Below are positions 43,487 through 52,564 of a stretch of 64,000 nt of DNA, piece after piece; position 1 is the stretch's first letter, and every line of letters begins with the position of its first letter. This stretch comes from CAYUYV01 sp964561475. GTDB lineage: Bacteria > Pseudomonadota > Alphaproteobacteria > JAJFIK01. A program made the translations under genes and the position numbers. The DNA lies in the NCBI GenBank assembly GCA_964561475.1, contig CAZLPU010000002.1, positions 1 to 64,000 of the forward strand, in the 5' to 3' direction. The notes beneath the pieces were generated by a model. The model was not told the DNA's origin, searched no databases, and saw only the letters and a program-made list of their open reading frames with translations.

Positions 43487-44728
43487 ATGGCCGATCGCAC
43501 AAGAACCATCGGGCTTTCACTGGGCGCCGACATCTGTTGGCCGATCTGCTACGAAACCTTGATGAAACAACTCGATCTGGCCATCCCCTGGGAAGGGGAG
43601 ACCCTGCGGTTCAATGTGGAACGGGTCACCATCGAACCCTTCAGCATGCAGCAGCCCAGCCGGTATGACGTGGTCATCGACCGGCTCACCCACTGGTACC
43701 ACCCCTCCCGGGAATGGATCAAGAAGGCCATCATCCTCAACGATCTGTATGTCTACAATAATCCCTGGTCCCTGCAATCCAACGAAAAACAGACCAGCTA
43801 TTGCGGCATGATGCGTCTTGGGCTGCCCGTGCCCGAGACCTGGATGATCCCGCCCAAGGCCTATGAACACAGCGACGACCTGGAAGCGACACTCCGTCAG
43901 TATGCGCGCCATTTCGATCTGGGCGAGATCGGTCAGCGGATCGGCTATCCCCTGTTCATGAAGCCCTATGACGGTGGCGGCTGGCGGGGCGTGAACAAGA
44001 TCGACGGGGAGCAGCAGTTGCGCCAGGCCTATGAGGAGAGCGGCAAGCTCGTGATGAACCTCCAGGCCGGCGTCATTCCTTACGATTACTTCGTGCGCTG
44101 CCTGGGCCTTGGGCCCCAGACCCGCTGCGTGAATTACGATCCCGGAGCCGCTCTCCATGACCGGTATGGGATGGATTATGACTTTCTCGATGCAGAAGAC
44201 CGGTCCGTCCTTGAGGACATGACCCTGACCATCAACGCCTTTTTCGGCTGGGACTTCAATTCCTGCGAGGCCCTGCGCAAGGATGGGATCTGGTACCCCA
44301 TCGATTTTGCCAATGCGTGTCCGGACAGTCAGGTGACCTCCCTTCATTTCCATTTCCCCTGGCTCATCAAGGCGAATATCCGCTGGTCCGTCTTCCGGGC
44401 CGCGACCAGGCAGAAAATGCGCATGAACCTGGACTGGGCGCCGTTCTTTGAGATCGCCGAGCTGGATCTGCCGTTGCGCGAGAAGTTGCGGGCTTATGCG
44501 AAGCTGGCCCATGCCCGGTTCGACACGGAACGCTTCCACGAGTTCTGCGCCACCCATCTGGCGCATCTCGACGAAGTGGCGGAGACCTTTTTCCAGTCCG
44601 AGACCGCCTATGACGCGGTCCGGCAGAAGGTCACGGCCCTGTTTCCCTCCCATGAAGTGGAACCGTTCACCAACCTGTTCTGGAACCGCATCCAGGCGGG
44701 CATTGCGGCGGAAAGGACTGGGTCATGA
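43487..44728 (+). CDS. RimK-like ATP-grasp ligase
   Basis: A 413-residue ATP-grasp enzyme. ATP-binding elements are YPLFMKPYDGGGWRGVNKI (Lys and glycine-rich loop), VMNLQAGVIPYDYFVRCL, and YPIDFANACPDSQ, where Asp and Asn correspond to the metal-binding E-x-N. Glutathione synthetase/RimK enzymes use this fold to join a carboxylate to an amine through an acyl phosphate. The N-terminal 100 residues are a family-specific substrate domain. The following esterase gene overlaps its stop by four bases (ATGA), so the two are translationally coupled. Confidence 0.85.
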   Translation: MADRTRTIGLSLGADICWPICYETLMKQLDLAIPWEGETLRFNVERVTIEPFSMQQPSRYDVVIDRLTHWYHPSREWIKKAIILNDLYVYNNPWSLQSNEKQTSYCGMMRLGLPVPETWMIPPKAYEHSDDLEATLRQYARHFDLGEIGQRIGYPLFMKPYDGGGWRGVNKIDGEQQLRQAYEESGKLVMNLQAGVIPYDYFVRCLGLGPQTRCVNYDPGAALHDRYGMDYDFLDAEDRSVLEDMTLTINAFFGWDFNSCEALRKDGIWYPIDFANACPDSQVTSLHFHFPWLIKANIRWSVFRAATRQKMRMNLDWAPFFEIAELDLPLREKLRAYAKLAHARFDTERFHEFCATHLAHLDEVAETFFQSETAYDAVRQKVTALFPSHEVEPFTNLFWNRIQAGIAAERTGS

Positions 44729-45453
44729 GAGAAGTGGCACGCTGGCATTCTCCCCGGGTCGAGCGGGAAATCACCGTGGCCCGTTGGGGTCATTGGGGCG
44801 TCCCTGTCCTCGTCTTTCCAACGGCGGGAGGTGATGCTCTCGAAATCGAACGCATGCAGATGATCGATGCCCTGTGGCCCATGATCGATGCGGGCCGGAT
44901 CAAGATCTATTCCGTGGACAGTATCGCCGGACGGGCCTGGGCGGAAAATCACCCCCGGGATTATTGCGCCGTGCTCCAGAACCGGTTCGACGCCTGCATT
45001 GCCGAGGAAGTGGTCCCGGCCATCCGCAGCGACTGCGGCGATCCTAACATCGAGATGATCACTGCGGGGGCCTCCATCGGTGCGTTCAATGCCATTGCTA
45101 CCCTGTGCCGTCATCCGGATGTGTTCCGCATCGCCATCGGCATGTCGGGCACCTACGATCTGGAACGGCTGTTCGAGTTCCGGGGCGACATGGACTTCTA
45201 CTTCGCCTCTCCCCTCCAGTTCGTTCCCAATCTGAAAGATGGCCCCCAGCTTCAATTGCTGCGCCACCGCTTCGCCCTCATGACCTTCGGACAGGGCCGG
45301 TGGGAAGATCCGGGCGAGTCCTGGCGCATGGCGGATGTTCTCGGCGCACAGGGCATTCCCAATCGGGTCGATCCCTGGGGCCATGAATGGGATCACACCT
45401 GGCCCACTTGGCGCCAGATGCTGCCCCTCTATCTGGACGAATTCACCGGGTAA
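44725..45453 (+). CDS. Alpha/beta-fold esterase coupled to the ATP-grasp gene
   Basis: A 242-residue single-domain esterase. The opening strand reads VPVLVFPTAGG; nucleophile Ser117 is in ITAGASIGAFNA; the catalytic His is probably in WGHEWDHTW. It belongs to the esterase-D-like group and is cytoplasmic (no signal). It overlaps the upstream ATP-grasp stop by four bases and precedes a second ATP-grasp gene by 71 bp. It may hydrolyse the product or an acyl intermediate of the ligases. Confidence 0.85.
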   Translation: MREVARWHSPRVEREITVARWGHWGVPVLVFPTAGGDALEIERMQMIDALWPMIDAGRIKIYSVDSIAGRAWAENHPRDYCAVLQNRFDACIAEEVVPAIRSDCGDPNIEMITAGASIGAFNAIATLCRHPDVFRIAIGMSGTYDLERLFEFRGDMDFYFASPLQFVPNLKDGPQLQLLRHRFALMTFGQGRWEDPGESWRMADVLGAQGIPNRVDPWGHEWDHTWPTWRQMLPLYLDEFTG

Positions 45454-45524
45454 GGATGATCCTGGCAGGGGACGGCGGTCCCGGCCGCTGACTTGCACAG
45501 CACCCAGATTTTGGAGCCGATACG

Positions 45525-46745
45525 ATGAACGTGATTTTCCTTGAGCCCGCCTTTCCGGACAATCAGCGCGAATTCGTCCGGGCCTTGCACAGTATCGGCT
45601 GCAACGTCATCGGGATCGGTGAGCGGCCCTACGACTGGCTCGATGATGAGCTGAAACACTGGCTGGGGGGCTATGAACAGGTCCATTCGGTCACCGATGA
45701 AGGCGCCTTGATCCACGCGGTGCGCCAGATCCAGTCCCGGGTCTGGGTGGACCGGCTGGAGGTTGCGGTGGAGGCCCATGTGCTGGCGGCGGCCCGGGTG
45801 CGGGAAGCCACGGGCATCCCCGGCCTGTCGGCGCGGACCGCCTGGCTCTGCCGGGACAAGGCGGCCATGAAAGAAGTGCTGCGGGCGGCGGGCATCCCCT
45901 GTGCCGCCTCGGCGGGGATTTCCAGCATGGCCGAGGGGCGGGATTTCGCCCGGGCGGTCGGCTTTCCTCTGATCGTCAAGCCCCGCTCGGCGGCGGGCGC
46001 GGCGGGCACCCACCGGGCCAACACCCCCGACGAGCTGAACCATATTCTCCAGTCAACGGGCGTGGCGGATGGTGCCTCCGCCGTCATCGAGGAATTCATC
46101 GAGGGCCATGAAGGGTTCTACGATACCCTGACCATCAACGGCCAGATCCAGCACGACTTCATCAATCACTACTACCCCAATGTGCTCGAGGCCATGCGCA
46201 CACGTTGGATCAGCCCCCAGATCATCTGTACCAACCGGATGGGGGCCGCTGCCTATCAGGAAATCTACGCCATGGGCCGCCGGGTAATCGAGGTTCTGGG
46301 CATCACCACCGCCCCCACCCATATGGAGTGGTTCTTTGGCAACAAGGGGTTGAAGTTCTCGGAAATCGGCGCCCGTCCGCCCGGGGTCGGCCACTGGAAC
46401 GTCTATTGCTACGCCAATGAATTCGACATTTTCCGGGAATGGGCCCTGGCGGTCACCCATGGGGTGTCGGAGACCCGGCCCTCACGGCGCTATTCCTGCG
46501 GCATCATCGCTCTGCGCCCGGACCATGACGGGGTGATCTCCCATTATGACGGCGCCGACGAAATCTGGCACCGGTTCGGGGAGAACATCTGTGCCCAGCA
46601 TTTTCCCTCCCCCGGGACCCCGACCCAGGGGGTGGAGGCGGGCTACATGGCCAATGCCTGGATGCATGTGCGCCATGAAGACTACGACACCCTGCGCGGC
46701 ATTCTTGACACCATCGGCCGGACCATCCAGGTCCGCGCCCGGTAA
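45525..46745 (+). CDS. ATP-grasp ligase, carnosine-synthase/PurT-like subtype
   Basis: A 406-residue ATP-grasp protein distinct from the RimK-like one. N-terminal Rossmann-like preATP-grasp (MNVIFLEPAFPDNQREFVRAL; shown by FLEPAFPDNQ). ATP binding: FPLIVKPRSAAGAAGTHRA and EEFIEGHEGFYDTL. Metal and substrate site: HMEWFFGNKGLKFSEIGARPPG, of which FSEIGARPPG is the diagnostic part. Such enzymes make dipeptides or amide bonds. It ends the GCS2-esterase-ATP-grasp-esterase-ATP-grasp cluster. Substrates are unknown. Confidence 0.86.
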   Translation: MNVIFLEPAFPDNQREFVRALHSIGCNVIGIGERPYDWLDDELKHWLGGYEQVHSVTDEGALIHAVRQIQSRVWVDRLEVAVEAHVLAAARVREATGIPGLSARTAWLCRDKAAMKEVLRAAGIPCAASAGISSMAEGRDFARAVGFPLIVKPRSAAGAAGTHRANTPDELNHILQSTGVADGASAVIEEFIEGHEGFYDTLTINGQIQHDFINHYYPNVLEAMRTRWISPQIICTNRMGAAAYQEIYAMGRRVIEVLGITTAPTHMEWFFGNKGLKFSEIGARPPGVGHWNVYCYANEFDIFREWALAVTHGVSETRPSRRYSCGIIALRPDHDGVISHYDGADEIWHRFGENICAQHFPSPGTPTQGVEAGYMANAWMHVRHEDYDTLRGILDTIGRTIQVRAR

Positions 46746-46784
46746 CAGGTCCAGGCCCAGTAACAGGCCCGGTAACAGGCCCGT
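46739..46784. repeat. Triplicated TAACAGG repeat at the end of the ATP-grasp gene
   Basis: TAACAGG with GC-rich flanks (CCCGG or CCCAG before, CCC after) occurs at 46743-46749, 46761-46767 and 46773-46779. The first copy contains the ATP-grasp stop codon. It fills the 38-bp gap to the convergent adhC stop. Function unknown. Confidence 0.7.
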
Positions 46785-47893
46785 CAGTACACCACCACCG
46801 AGCGGATGCTTTTGCCTTCATGCATCAGGTCGAAGGCGGTGTTGATCTCCTCCAGGGGCATGGTGTGGGTGATCAGGTCATCGATATTGACCCGCCCTTC
46901 CATGTAGAGATCGACAATGCCCGGCACATCCGTGCGGCCCCGGGCCCCGCCAAAGGCCGAGCCCCGCCAGACCCGTCCCGTCACAAGCTGGAAAGGCCGG
47001 GTGGCGATCTCCTCCCCGGCGCCGGCGACACCAATGATCACGCTCTCCCCCCAGCCCTTGTGACAACACTCCAGGGCCTGGCGCATGACCTCCACATTCC
47101 CGATGCATTCGAAACTGTAGTCGGCACCGCCTCCGGTCAGTTCCACCAGATGGGCAACCAGATCCCCGTCAACCGTGGACGGATTGACAAAGTCGGTCAT
47201 GCCGAACTGTTCCGCCAGGGGCCGTTTGGCTTCGTTGAGATCCACACCGACGATCTGCCGGGCTCCCACCAGCTTCAAGCCCTGGATCACATTGAGACCG
47301 ATGCCGCCCAGGCCGAAGACCACGCAGCGGGCGTTGGGCTCCACCTTCGCGGTGAACATCACCGCGCCGAGCCCCGTGGTCACCCCGCAGCCGATATAGC
47401 AGATCTTGTCAAAGGGCGCGTCCTTGCGGACCTTGGCCAGGGCAATCTCCGGCAGCACGGTATGATTGGCGAAGGTAGATGTGCCCATGTAATGGAGGAT
47501 CGGCTTTCCCTTGTAGGAAAAGCGGGAGGTGCCGTCGGGCATCACGCCTTTGCCCTGGGTGGTCCGGATTTTCTGGCACAGATTGGTCTTGGGGTGGAGA
47601 CAGTAGTCACACTCCCGGCATTCAGGAGTGTACAGAGGAATAACGTGATCGCCCGGCGCAAGGGAGCTCACTCCGGGACCCACCTCCAGAACCACCCCAG
47701 CGCCTTCATGGCCGAGAATGGCGGGAAAGGCCCCTTCCGGATCTTTGCCGGACAGGGTGTAGGCGTCCGTGTGGCAAATGCCCGTAGCCTTGATCTCGAC
47801 CAGCACCTCCCCCGCCTTCGGACCTTCAAGATCCACTTCCACGATTTCCAGGGGGCTCGCCGCTTCGAAGGCCACCGCAGCTCTTGTTTTCAT
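46784..47893 (-). CDS. adhC: S-(hydroxymethyl)glutathione dehydrogenase / class III alcohol dehydrogenase
   Basis: A 369-residue zinc-dependent enzyme that oxidises the spontaneous adduct of formaldehyde and glutathione. Catalytic zinc ligands are in ATGICHTD and LGHEGAG; the structural zinc cluster is CRECDYCLHPKTNLC. NAD binding is at FGLGGIGLNVIQG. Strong conservation (GKDPEGAFPAILGHEGAG, seen as DPEGAFPAILG) and full length (family about 370) make this a confident call. It converges with the amidoligase cluster and likely has its own promoter in the 47894-48529 gap. Confidence 0.95.
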   Translation of the reverse strand: MKTRAAVAFEAASPLEIVEVDLEGPKAGEVLVEIKATGICHTDAYTLSGKDPEGAFPAILGHEGAGVVLEVGPGVSSLAPGDHVIPLYTPECRECDYCLHPKTNLCQKIRTTQGKGVMPDGTSRFSYKGKPILHYMGTSTFANHTVLPEIALAKVRKDAPFDKICYIGCGVTTGLGAVMFTAKVEPNARCVVFGLGGIGLNVIQGLKLVGARQIVGVDLNEAKRPLAEQFGMTDFVNPSTVDGDLVAHLVELTGGGADYSFECIGNVEVMRQALECCHKGWGESVIIGVAGAGEEIATRPFQLVTGRVWRGSAFGGARGRTDVPGIVDLYMEGRVNIDDLITHTMPLEEINTAFDLMHEGKSIRSVVVY

Positions 47894-48529
47894 CAGTGCT
47901 CTCCCGTGGTGTGCGCGCTCTGACCCGTAAGTGAGACGACGATCATGCTGACACGTTCCGCCGTACCATAGCGGATTGAGTCATGCAGGGTCCATCACGG
48001 CCCGCCCGGATCGGCTCTGCATGGGTCCGCGTGATTGGCCGAGCTGTCCGTCCCGATGCGGAACGACCGGTGATCCCGTCTGTTGAGAGCATCGGTCTGC
48101 GACCACATGCGCCAGCAGCTTCATTGGCGGCCGGTTCAACGGCGCTTTAATGTCAAACCGGGACGGCAATCCCCAACCGGATGAAGTGAATGGCCGAACT
48201 TCACAATCACTTAGGCAAATCTGACAAATATGCGCGTCGGAGGTATCATCCACCACGGTTACTGTGTATCGACCAATCTGTCTCTGTATCCGCCTGGGTT
48301 GATGACTTACTGGAGAGGTGTCCTCGTTGCCGGTTTGGTGGGATCATTGACGGCGATTTCAAGATGTCCAAAGGTCTAAAATCCGCAGAAGCCATAAGGT
48401 TATGGCCGGATTGTCCATGCCACTACCAGCAGATTTCAGATGACAGAATATGCTTAACCTTGATAAACCAACAGCGTACGACATAAACCTGCGTAAAGAA
48501 CCACAAGAACTGTTCGATACAGGGACAAC
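47894..48529. other. Divergent intergenic region, adhC and carbonic anhydrase genes, 636 bp
   Basis: A long, less GC-rich gap. Short frames at 47981-48256 (-) and 48190-48486 (+) lack any family signature and are not called. The main feature is the palindrome at 48391-48406 listed separately. Promoters for adhC and the carbonic anhydrase should lie here but were not resolved. Confidence 0.55.
48391..48406. promoter_or_regulatory. 16-bp palindrome, possible operator upstream of the carbonic anhydrase gene
   Basis: GCCATAAGGTTATGGC: perfect 7-base arms around a two-base centre, about 124 bp before the ATG at 48530. The size and symmetry suit a dimeric regulator. No regulator is adjacent. Confidence 0.4.
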
Positions 48530-49471
48530 ATGACGGAGAGACAGATGCTCAAACAGACCCTCTTGTCCGCCACTTGTGTTCTTGTTCTCGCTGCGTGTTC
48601 CGGCGAGCCGGCCACGGAGAGCGAGGCGGAAAGCACCACGACCACGACAGCCAGCGCCCCGGAAACCACCGCAACGACGCCGGAAGCTCCCGGCGAACCG
48701 ACAGCCTCTGAAGATGCACCGGACGAGCCCGGTGCCGAGGAAGCCTCTGCCCAGGATCTGTGCCTGGATGCAGGCCCCCAGACCCCCCGGGACATCACCA
48801 ACACCGCCGGTGAGAATACGGTCACCTTCCCCTTCGCTCCGGCGCCGTCAGAAATGAACCTGTGCAACATTCACACGCACACCAATGCGGAACACAAAGG
48901 GCCTGGCTACAGCGTGTTCGTGAATGCCACCGACTCCGGCGGTTACGCCTGTAACGGCACCGCCGACCTGAGCGACGCGGAACTGACCCCGGTCGATGGG
49001 GCCTTTGGCGGTGCCAAGCCCGGCGACACCATCGAAGTCCATTGGGTTCACACCACCTGCGGCAACGCTGCTCCCGGCGAAGGCCTGGGCGCCTGTGTGC
49101 CGGAAGGCTGCACCGATCCCCTGCTCCGGGTGGAAGCCCAGGTGTTCCTGGTCGTGAACGACGAAAATGCCCTGAACTTCATGGAGATGGGCTATGGCGG
49201 CACCAACGATGCCGGATTCCATCAGGCCAGCATGATCCCGGACAATACCGGCACGCCGGTCGTGTTCCGCGGCTCCACCACTGGCCCGAGCTACGACCAG
49301 AAGACCTGCTCCCCAGCCCAGGTGACCTGGAGCGTGCGTCCCCAGTGCGCCAAGGTTGACATCAACTCCCTGCACGATTGGGCCGCCAGCGGCAACGTCT
49401 TCAACGAGACCGAATCCCACGGTGTGCGTCAGCTCGTGACCGCTCCGGAACTGCTTTCTCCGATCGAGTGA
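48530..49471 (+). CDS. Delta-class carbonic anhydrase, lipoprotein
   Basis: A 313-residue exported protein. The signal ends in a lipobox LAAC with Cys23, followed by a low-complexity Thr/Ala/Glu/Pro linker (about 24-75) that holds the enzyme off the membrane. The catalytic domain has the delta-class signature MNLCNIHTHTNAEHKGPGY with candidate zinc ligands His115, His117 and His122, plus EVHWVHTTC (His171, His174) and paired cysteines. It would hydrate CO2 outside the inner membrane. AGGGA lies five bases before the ATG at 48530; ATG at 48545 is an alternative start. The beta-barrel gene follows after 16 bp. Confidence 0.82.
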   Translation: MTERQMLKQTLLSATCVLVLAACSGEPATESEAESTTTTTASAPETTATTPEAPGEPTASEDAPDEPGAEEASAQDLCLDAGPQTPRDITNTAGENTVTFPFAPAPSEMNLCNIHTHTNAEHKGPGYSVFVNATDSGGYACNGTADLSDAELTPVDGAFGGAKPGDTIEVHWVHTTCGNAAPGEGLGACVPEGCTDPLLRVEAQVFLVVNDENALNFMEMGYGGTNDAGFHQASMIPDNTGTPVVFRGSTTGPSYDQKTCSPAQVTWSVRPQCAKVDINSLHDWAASGNVFNETESHGVRQLVTAPELLSPIE

Positions 49472-49487
49472 CGGGACAACTGTTTCA

Positions 49488-50207
49488 ATGATCTCAAGAC
49501 TGACGACACTTGCAGCCGTCGGGGCCATCATGGTCCTGACGGCACAGGAAACCTTTGCCCGGAACACCAGCGGTGTTTTCGGCGCCACGGTGGATGAGGG
49601 CGAGAAAGAGATTGAGTACCGGATCGCCTACGACCCAGACCTCAAGGATTTCAATCAGCGTGTTCATTATCAGCAGGCGGTGAATGGCAGCGTCCGCCTG
49701 AGGGGGATCGTTCAGACCCGGGCCACCGACGACCGGGATTTCGATTTCGACTATGTCCGGGCGGAACTGCTCTGGCAGCTCACCCCCGATGGCAATTCCT
49801 GGGCCAGCGGTCTGCGTTTTGACGGACGGATCCGTGGTGATGACAGGCCTGCCCTGGTGGCGGTGAACTGGACCAATCAGTTCAAGCTCTCACCCCGTTT
49901 GAGCGCCCGGGCCATCGCCATTGCCGGGGTGGAAATCGGCCCTGGTCACAGCGAAGGTGTGCTCCTGGAGACCCGGGAGCGGCTCGCCTATGAGGTCACG
50001 GACGATCTGAAGCTGGGTGTCGATATCTTCAACGAATACGGTTCCACGGCGGGCATTGACGATCTGGAAGATCAGGTGCACCAGATCGGCCCATTCGCAT
50101 CGGTGGATGTGGGCAGATCGTGGAACGTCTATGCCGGCGCCCTCTTTGGGGCCACCCAGGCATCGCCGGACACGGAACTTCGGCTGTTCATCATCCGGGA
50201 ATTCTAA
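49488..50207 (+). CDS. Small outer-membrane beta-barrel-like protein
   Basis: A 239-residue protein with a signal peptide (hydrophobic core LAAVGAIMVLTAQ, cleavage after TFA). Alternating strands fill the mature part (EIEYRIAYDPDLKDF, VRAELLWQLTP, LYAG-type turns), and it ends in Phe (LRLFIIREF), the typical last residue of outer-membrane barrels. No named family was recognised. It lies 16 bp after the carbonic anhydrase gene and is likely co-transcribed, so it may help CO2/bicarbonate handling at the cell surface; that is inference. Confidence 0.7.
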   Translation: MISRLTTLAAVGAIMVLTAQETFARNTSGVFGATVDEGEKEIEYRIAYDPDLKDFNQRVHYQQAVNGSVRLRGIVQTRATDDRDFDFDYVRAELLWQLTPDGNSWASGLRFDGRIRGDDRPALVAVNWTNQFKLSPRLSARAIAIAGVEIGPGHSEGVLLETRERLAYEVTDDLKLGVDIFNEYGSTAGIDDLEDQVHQIGPFASVDVGRSWNVYAGALFGATQASPDTELRLFIIREF

Positions 50208-50338
50208 AGCCGGTTTGTTGCTCACGCTGGGCAACACCTCCGCCGGGGCGGCGCAGGGGCCCGGTCGAGGTCGGAGCGTGATCCGGCGTGGTGCGATCAC
50301 GGTCCAGCATCCCGACATTCAGGCACAATCAAGCTCCT

Positions 50339-52564
50339 TCAGAACCGGAACGTGTTGCCGATTCTGAAGGAGGCGCCGGACTGGTTCGTGCGGAAATCGT
50401 TGAAATCCGTTGTCGCGCCCAGGGAAATCGCGGCAAAAAGCTCCGTTTCAGGGCGAATTTCCCAAAACAGCCGCGCCAGGATCCCGAGCGATTCAGAAAT
50501 GTTGTCATATTGGACCTCCATATCGAGCTGGAGATCCGGTGACCAGTTGTAATCCATGCTCAGGCTGTGGACATGGACGGTGACTTCTCCCGTCGGCAAG
50601 TCGATCGCATCACGCAGATGACTGATCTCCATGCCGAATGTTCCCGACGGACGGTAACCCAGACCCAGATTGAGAAACCGCCGGCGCCCATCGTAGAAAT
50701 TGCAGCAGAAAAACTGTGCACTGAAATTCACGGGCCTGGCGCTTGAGGTGAACAGCTCGATCCCGCTGCGCACCCAGTGATAGCGCCCGGCGGGGACAAG
50801 GACATCACCGGGCAGGAAAAAGGGTGCCTGAAGGATCTCCGACCGGGAGAAGGACACCAGAAACAGTTCGTCTCCGATGTGATTGCTCCCCCCAAGGAAT
50901 ACCCCGTTCTCCCGGTCCTCCAGCCCGTTCTCCAGATCCGTCACGATGTTGAGGAATGTGCCTGCATCGAAAAACCGGATGTAACTGTCCTCCGGCCGCC
51001 ACCGGCGCACCAGTTCCCCCTCATAGGTGCGCACGCCGGTGCGGTTGGCAAAGCCGAGGGCCGGGCGGTAGGTTTCGGCCACCTGTTTGAAGCGGATGAA
51101 CCCGTTGATCCGGTCATTGGGATAGGCCACCTCGATGCCGAAGGCTTCCCCCTGCTCCTCCTCCCGGTCAGACCGGCTGGCGACGAAGAAGGCATCGGCC
51201 ACCAAACGCTGATCACCGAACACGGATGTATCGAGAAACTGAAAATCCACACCCGCCACAGTGTTGCTGGTCTCGCCAGTGGGGTCCCCCTGGGTCAGGA
51301 TGACCCCGGCACGGGATTCACCAAACACCGGGGTGGACAGACGAACCACGGACAGAAGCTGCGGGTCCAGATCATCTCCGGGCTCGGTCCGGGCGGTCAG
51401 GGCACCGATGGTGACCCCTTTCACACTGCCGGACAGCTTGATCCCCGCATCCAGGCCCAGCAATTGCCCTTCCACCACACCGATCCGCCTTGAAAAGAAC
51501 GGCAGGGCATTGGTGTCGTTGAAAGCCCGCCCGCCGAAGGAGAAAAAGGGCGCGTCCTGGAGGAAAAAGTCCCGGGTTTCCGGGAAAAACAGGTCGAAAC
51601 GGCCAACATTCACCTGCCGGGGATCGAGAGGCGTATCGGAAAAATCCGTGTTGACGGTCAAGGTGCCGGTCAGGGAGGGGGTGATCCGGTAGGAAATATT
51701 CCCACCCGGATTGAACCGGGTCACATCCTGCCGGGGCCGCTCCTCCCAATTGCGCAGCCACTGGATCGAACTCAGCATTTCCACATCCAGGCCCAGTCCC
51801 GGCTCGATGCCGTTAACGCCGCTCAGGCGCCCGGCCCGGCTCATATCCCGGCGGCCCAGGGACTGGTTCACCGCTGCCCAGCGGATCTCTTCATTGCGCC
51901 GGGCAATTGAGCGGATGATCTGCAGGCCCCACGCATCCGCCTCCCCGTCATAGGCGATACTCCGGAAGGGAATGGCCATTTCCGCTTCCCAGCCGAACTC
52001 GGTGATCCGGGCCTTGCCCTTCCAGATCGTGTCCCACTCTTCCTGAAACACCTCATTGTCCTCGATGAGCCCGTCCCGGCGCGCGCCCAAAGGGTTCAGT
52101 TCAAAGCCGAAGGCATTGCGTCTGGTATTATAGGAATCGATCAAGATACTGATAAAATCATCACCATCGAATGATCCGTCCCGAGACAGAACCGTGGCGG
52201 TGATCTCGTCGGGGGTGCGGTCGAAGGCATGAACGCCGATGTAAAGGGTCGCGCCGTCATGGAGCAAAACCACCCGGGTGCGTTCGCTGGGCTCGGCCCC
52301 CTGTTCGGGAAAGACCTCCAGGAAGTTATCGATGGGCAGGGCCCGGGACCAGATGTCGTCTGAAAGATCACCGTCGATCTCGGGCGCTTCGTCCCGCGCG
52401 ATCCGTTCCACCCGCCCGGACCGCTGCTCCCGGGAGGACATGTCGTGGCCCGCCATCCAGGCTTCGCTGGCCCAAGCATGGGGTTCCAAACCAAGGGAGA
52501 CCGCCGCAAGCAGACCAGCGATCCACCCCTGCACAATCCACCCAGTCCACCGCATCGCGGCCAT
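50339..52564 (-). CDS. DUF5916-type outer-membrane protein with N-terminal CBM9-like domain
   Basis: A 741-residue exported protein. After a signal peptide (residues 1 to about 32) comes a CBM9-like sandwich (DEAPEIDGDLSDDIWSRALP, TLYIGVHAFDRTPDEI, ISILIDSYNTRRNAFGFELN, cut here to core phrases EIDGDLSDDIW and IDSYNTRRNAFGF). The large C-terminal part matches DUF5916 barrels (FNPGGNISYRITPSLTGTL, FFPETRDFFLQD, RPALGFANRTG) and ends in Phe (IGNTFRF). The family co-occurs with TonB receptors and hydrolases. Ligand and function unknown. GGAGG is six bases before the ATG. It diverges from the TonB receptor gene over a 419-bp region. Confidence 0.85.
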   Translation of the reverse strand: MAAMRWTGWIVQGWIAGLLAAVSLGLEPHAWASEAWMAGHDMSSREQRSGRVERIARDEAPEIDGDLSDDIWSRALPIDNFLEVFPEQGAEPSERTRVVLLHDGATLYIGVHAFDRTPDEITATVLSRDGSFDGDDFISILIDSYNTRRNAFGFELNPLGARRDGLIEDNEVFQEEWDTIWKGKARITEFGWEAEMAIPFRSIAYDGEADAWGLQIIRSIARRNEEIRWAAVNQSLGRRDMSRAGRLSGVNGIEPGLGLDVEMLSSIQWLRNWEERPRQDVTRFNPGGNISYRITPSLTGTLTVNTDFSDTPLDPRQVNVGRFDLFFPETRDFFLQDAPFFSFGGRAFNDTNALPFFSRRIGVVEGQLLGLDAGIKLSGSVKGVTIGALTARTEPGDDLDPQLLSVVRLSTPVFGESRAGVILTQGDPTGETSNTVAGVDFQFLDTSVFGDQRLVADAFFVASRSDREEEQGEAFGIEVAYPNDRINGFIRFKQVAETYRPALGFANRTGVRTYEGELVRRWRPEDSYIRFFDAGTFLNIVTDLENGLEDRENGVFLGGSNHIGDELFLVSFSRSEILQAPFFLPGDVLVPAGRYHWVRSGIELFTSSARPVNFSAQFFCCNFYDGRRRFLNLGLGYRPSGTFGMEISHLRDAIDLPTGEVTVHVHSLSMDYNWSPDLQLDMEVQYDNISESLGILARLFWEIRPETELFAAISLGATTDFNDFRTNQSGASFRIGNTFRF

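Noticed and set aside
47981..48486. Two overlapping short frames between adhC and the carbonic anhydrase gene
   Set aside because: No ribosome site, domain or codon bias; probably chance frames in a regulatory gap.
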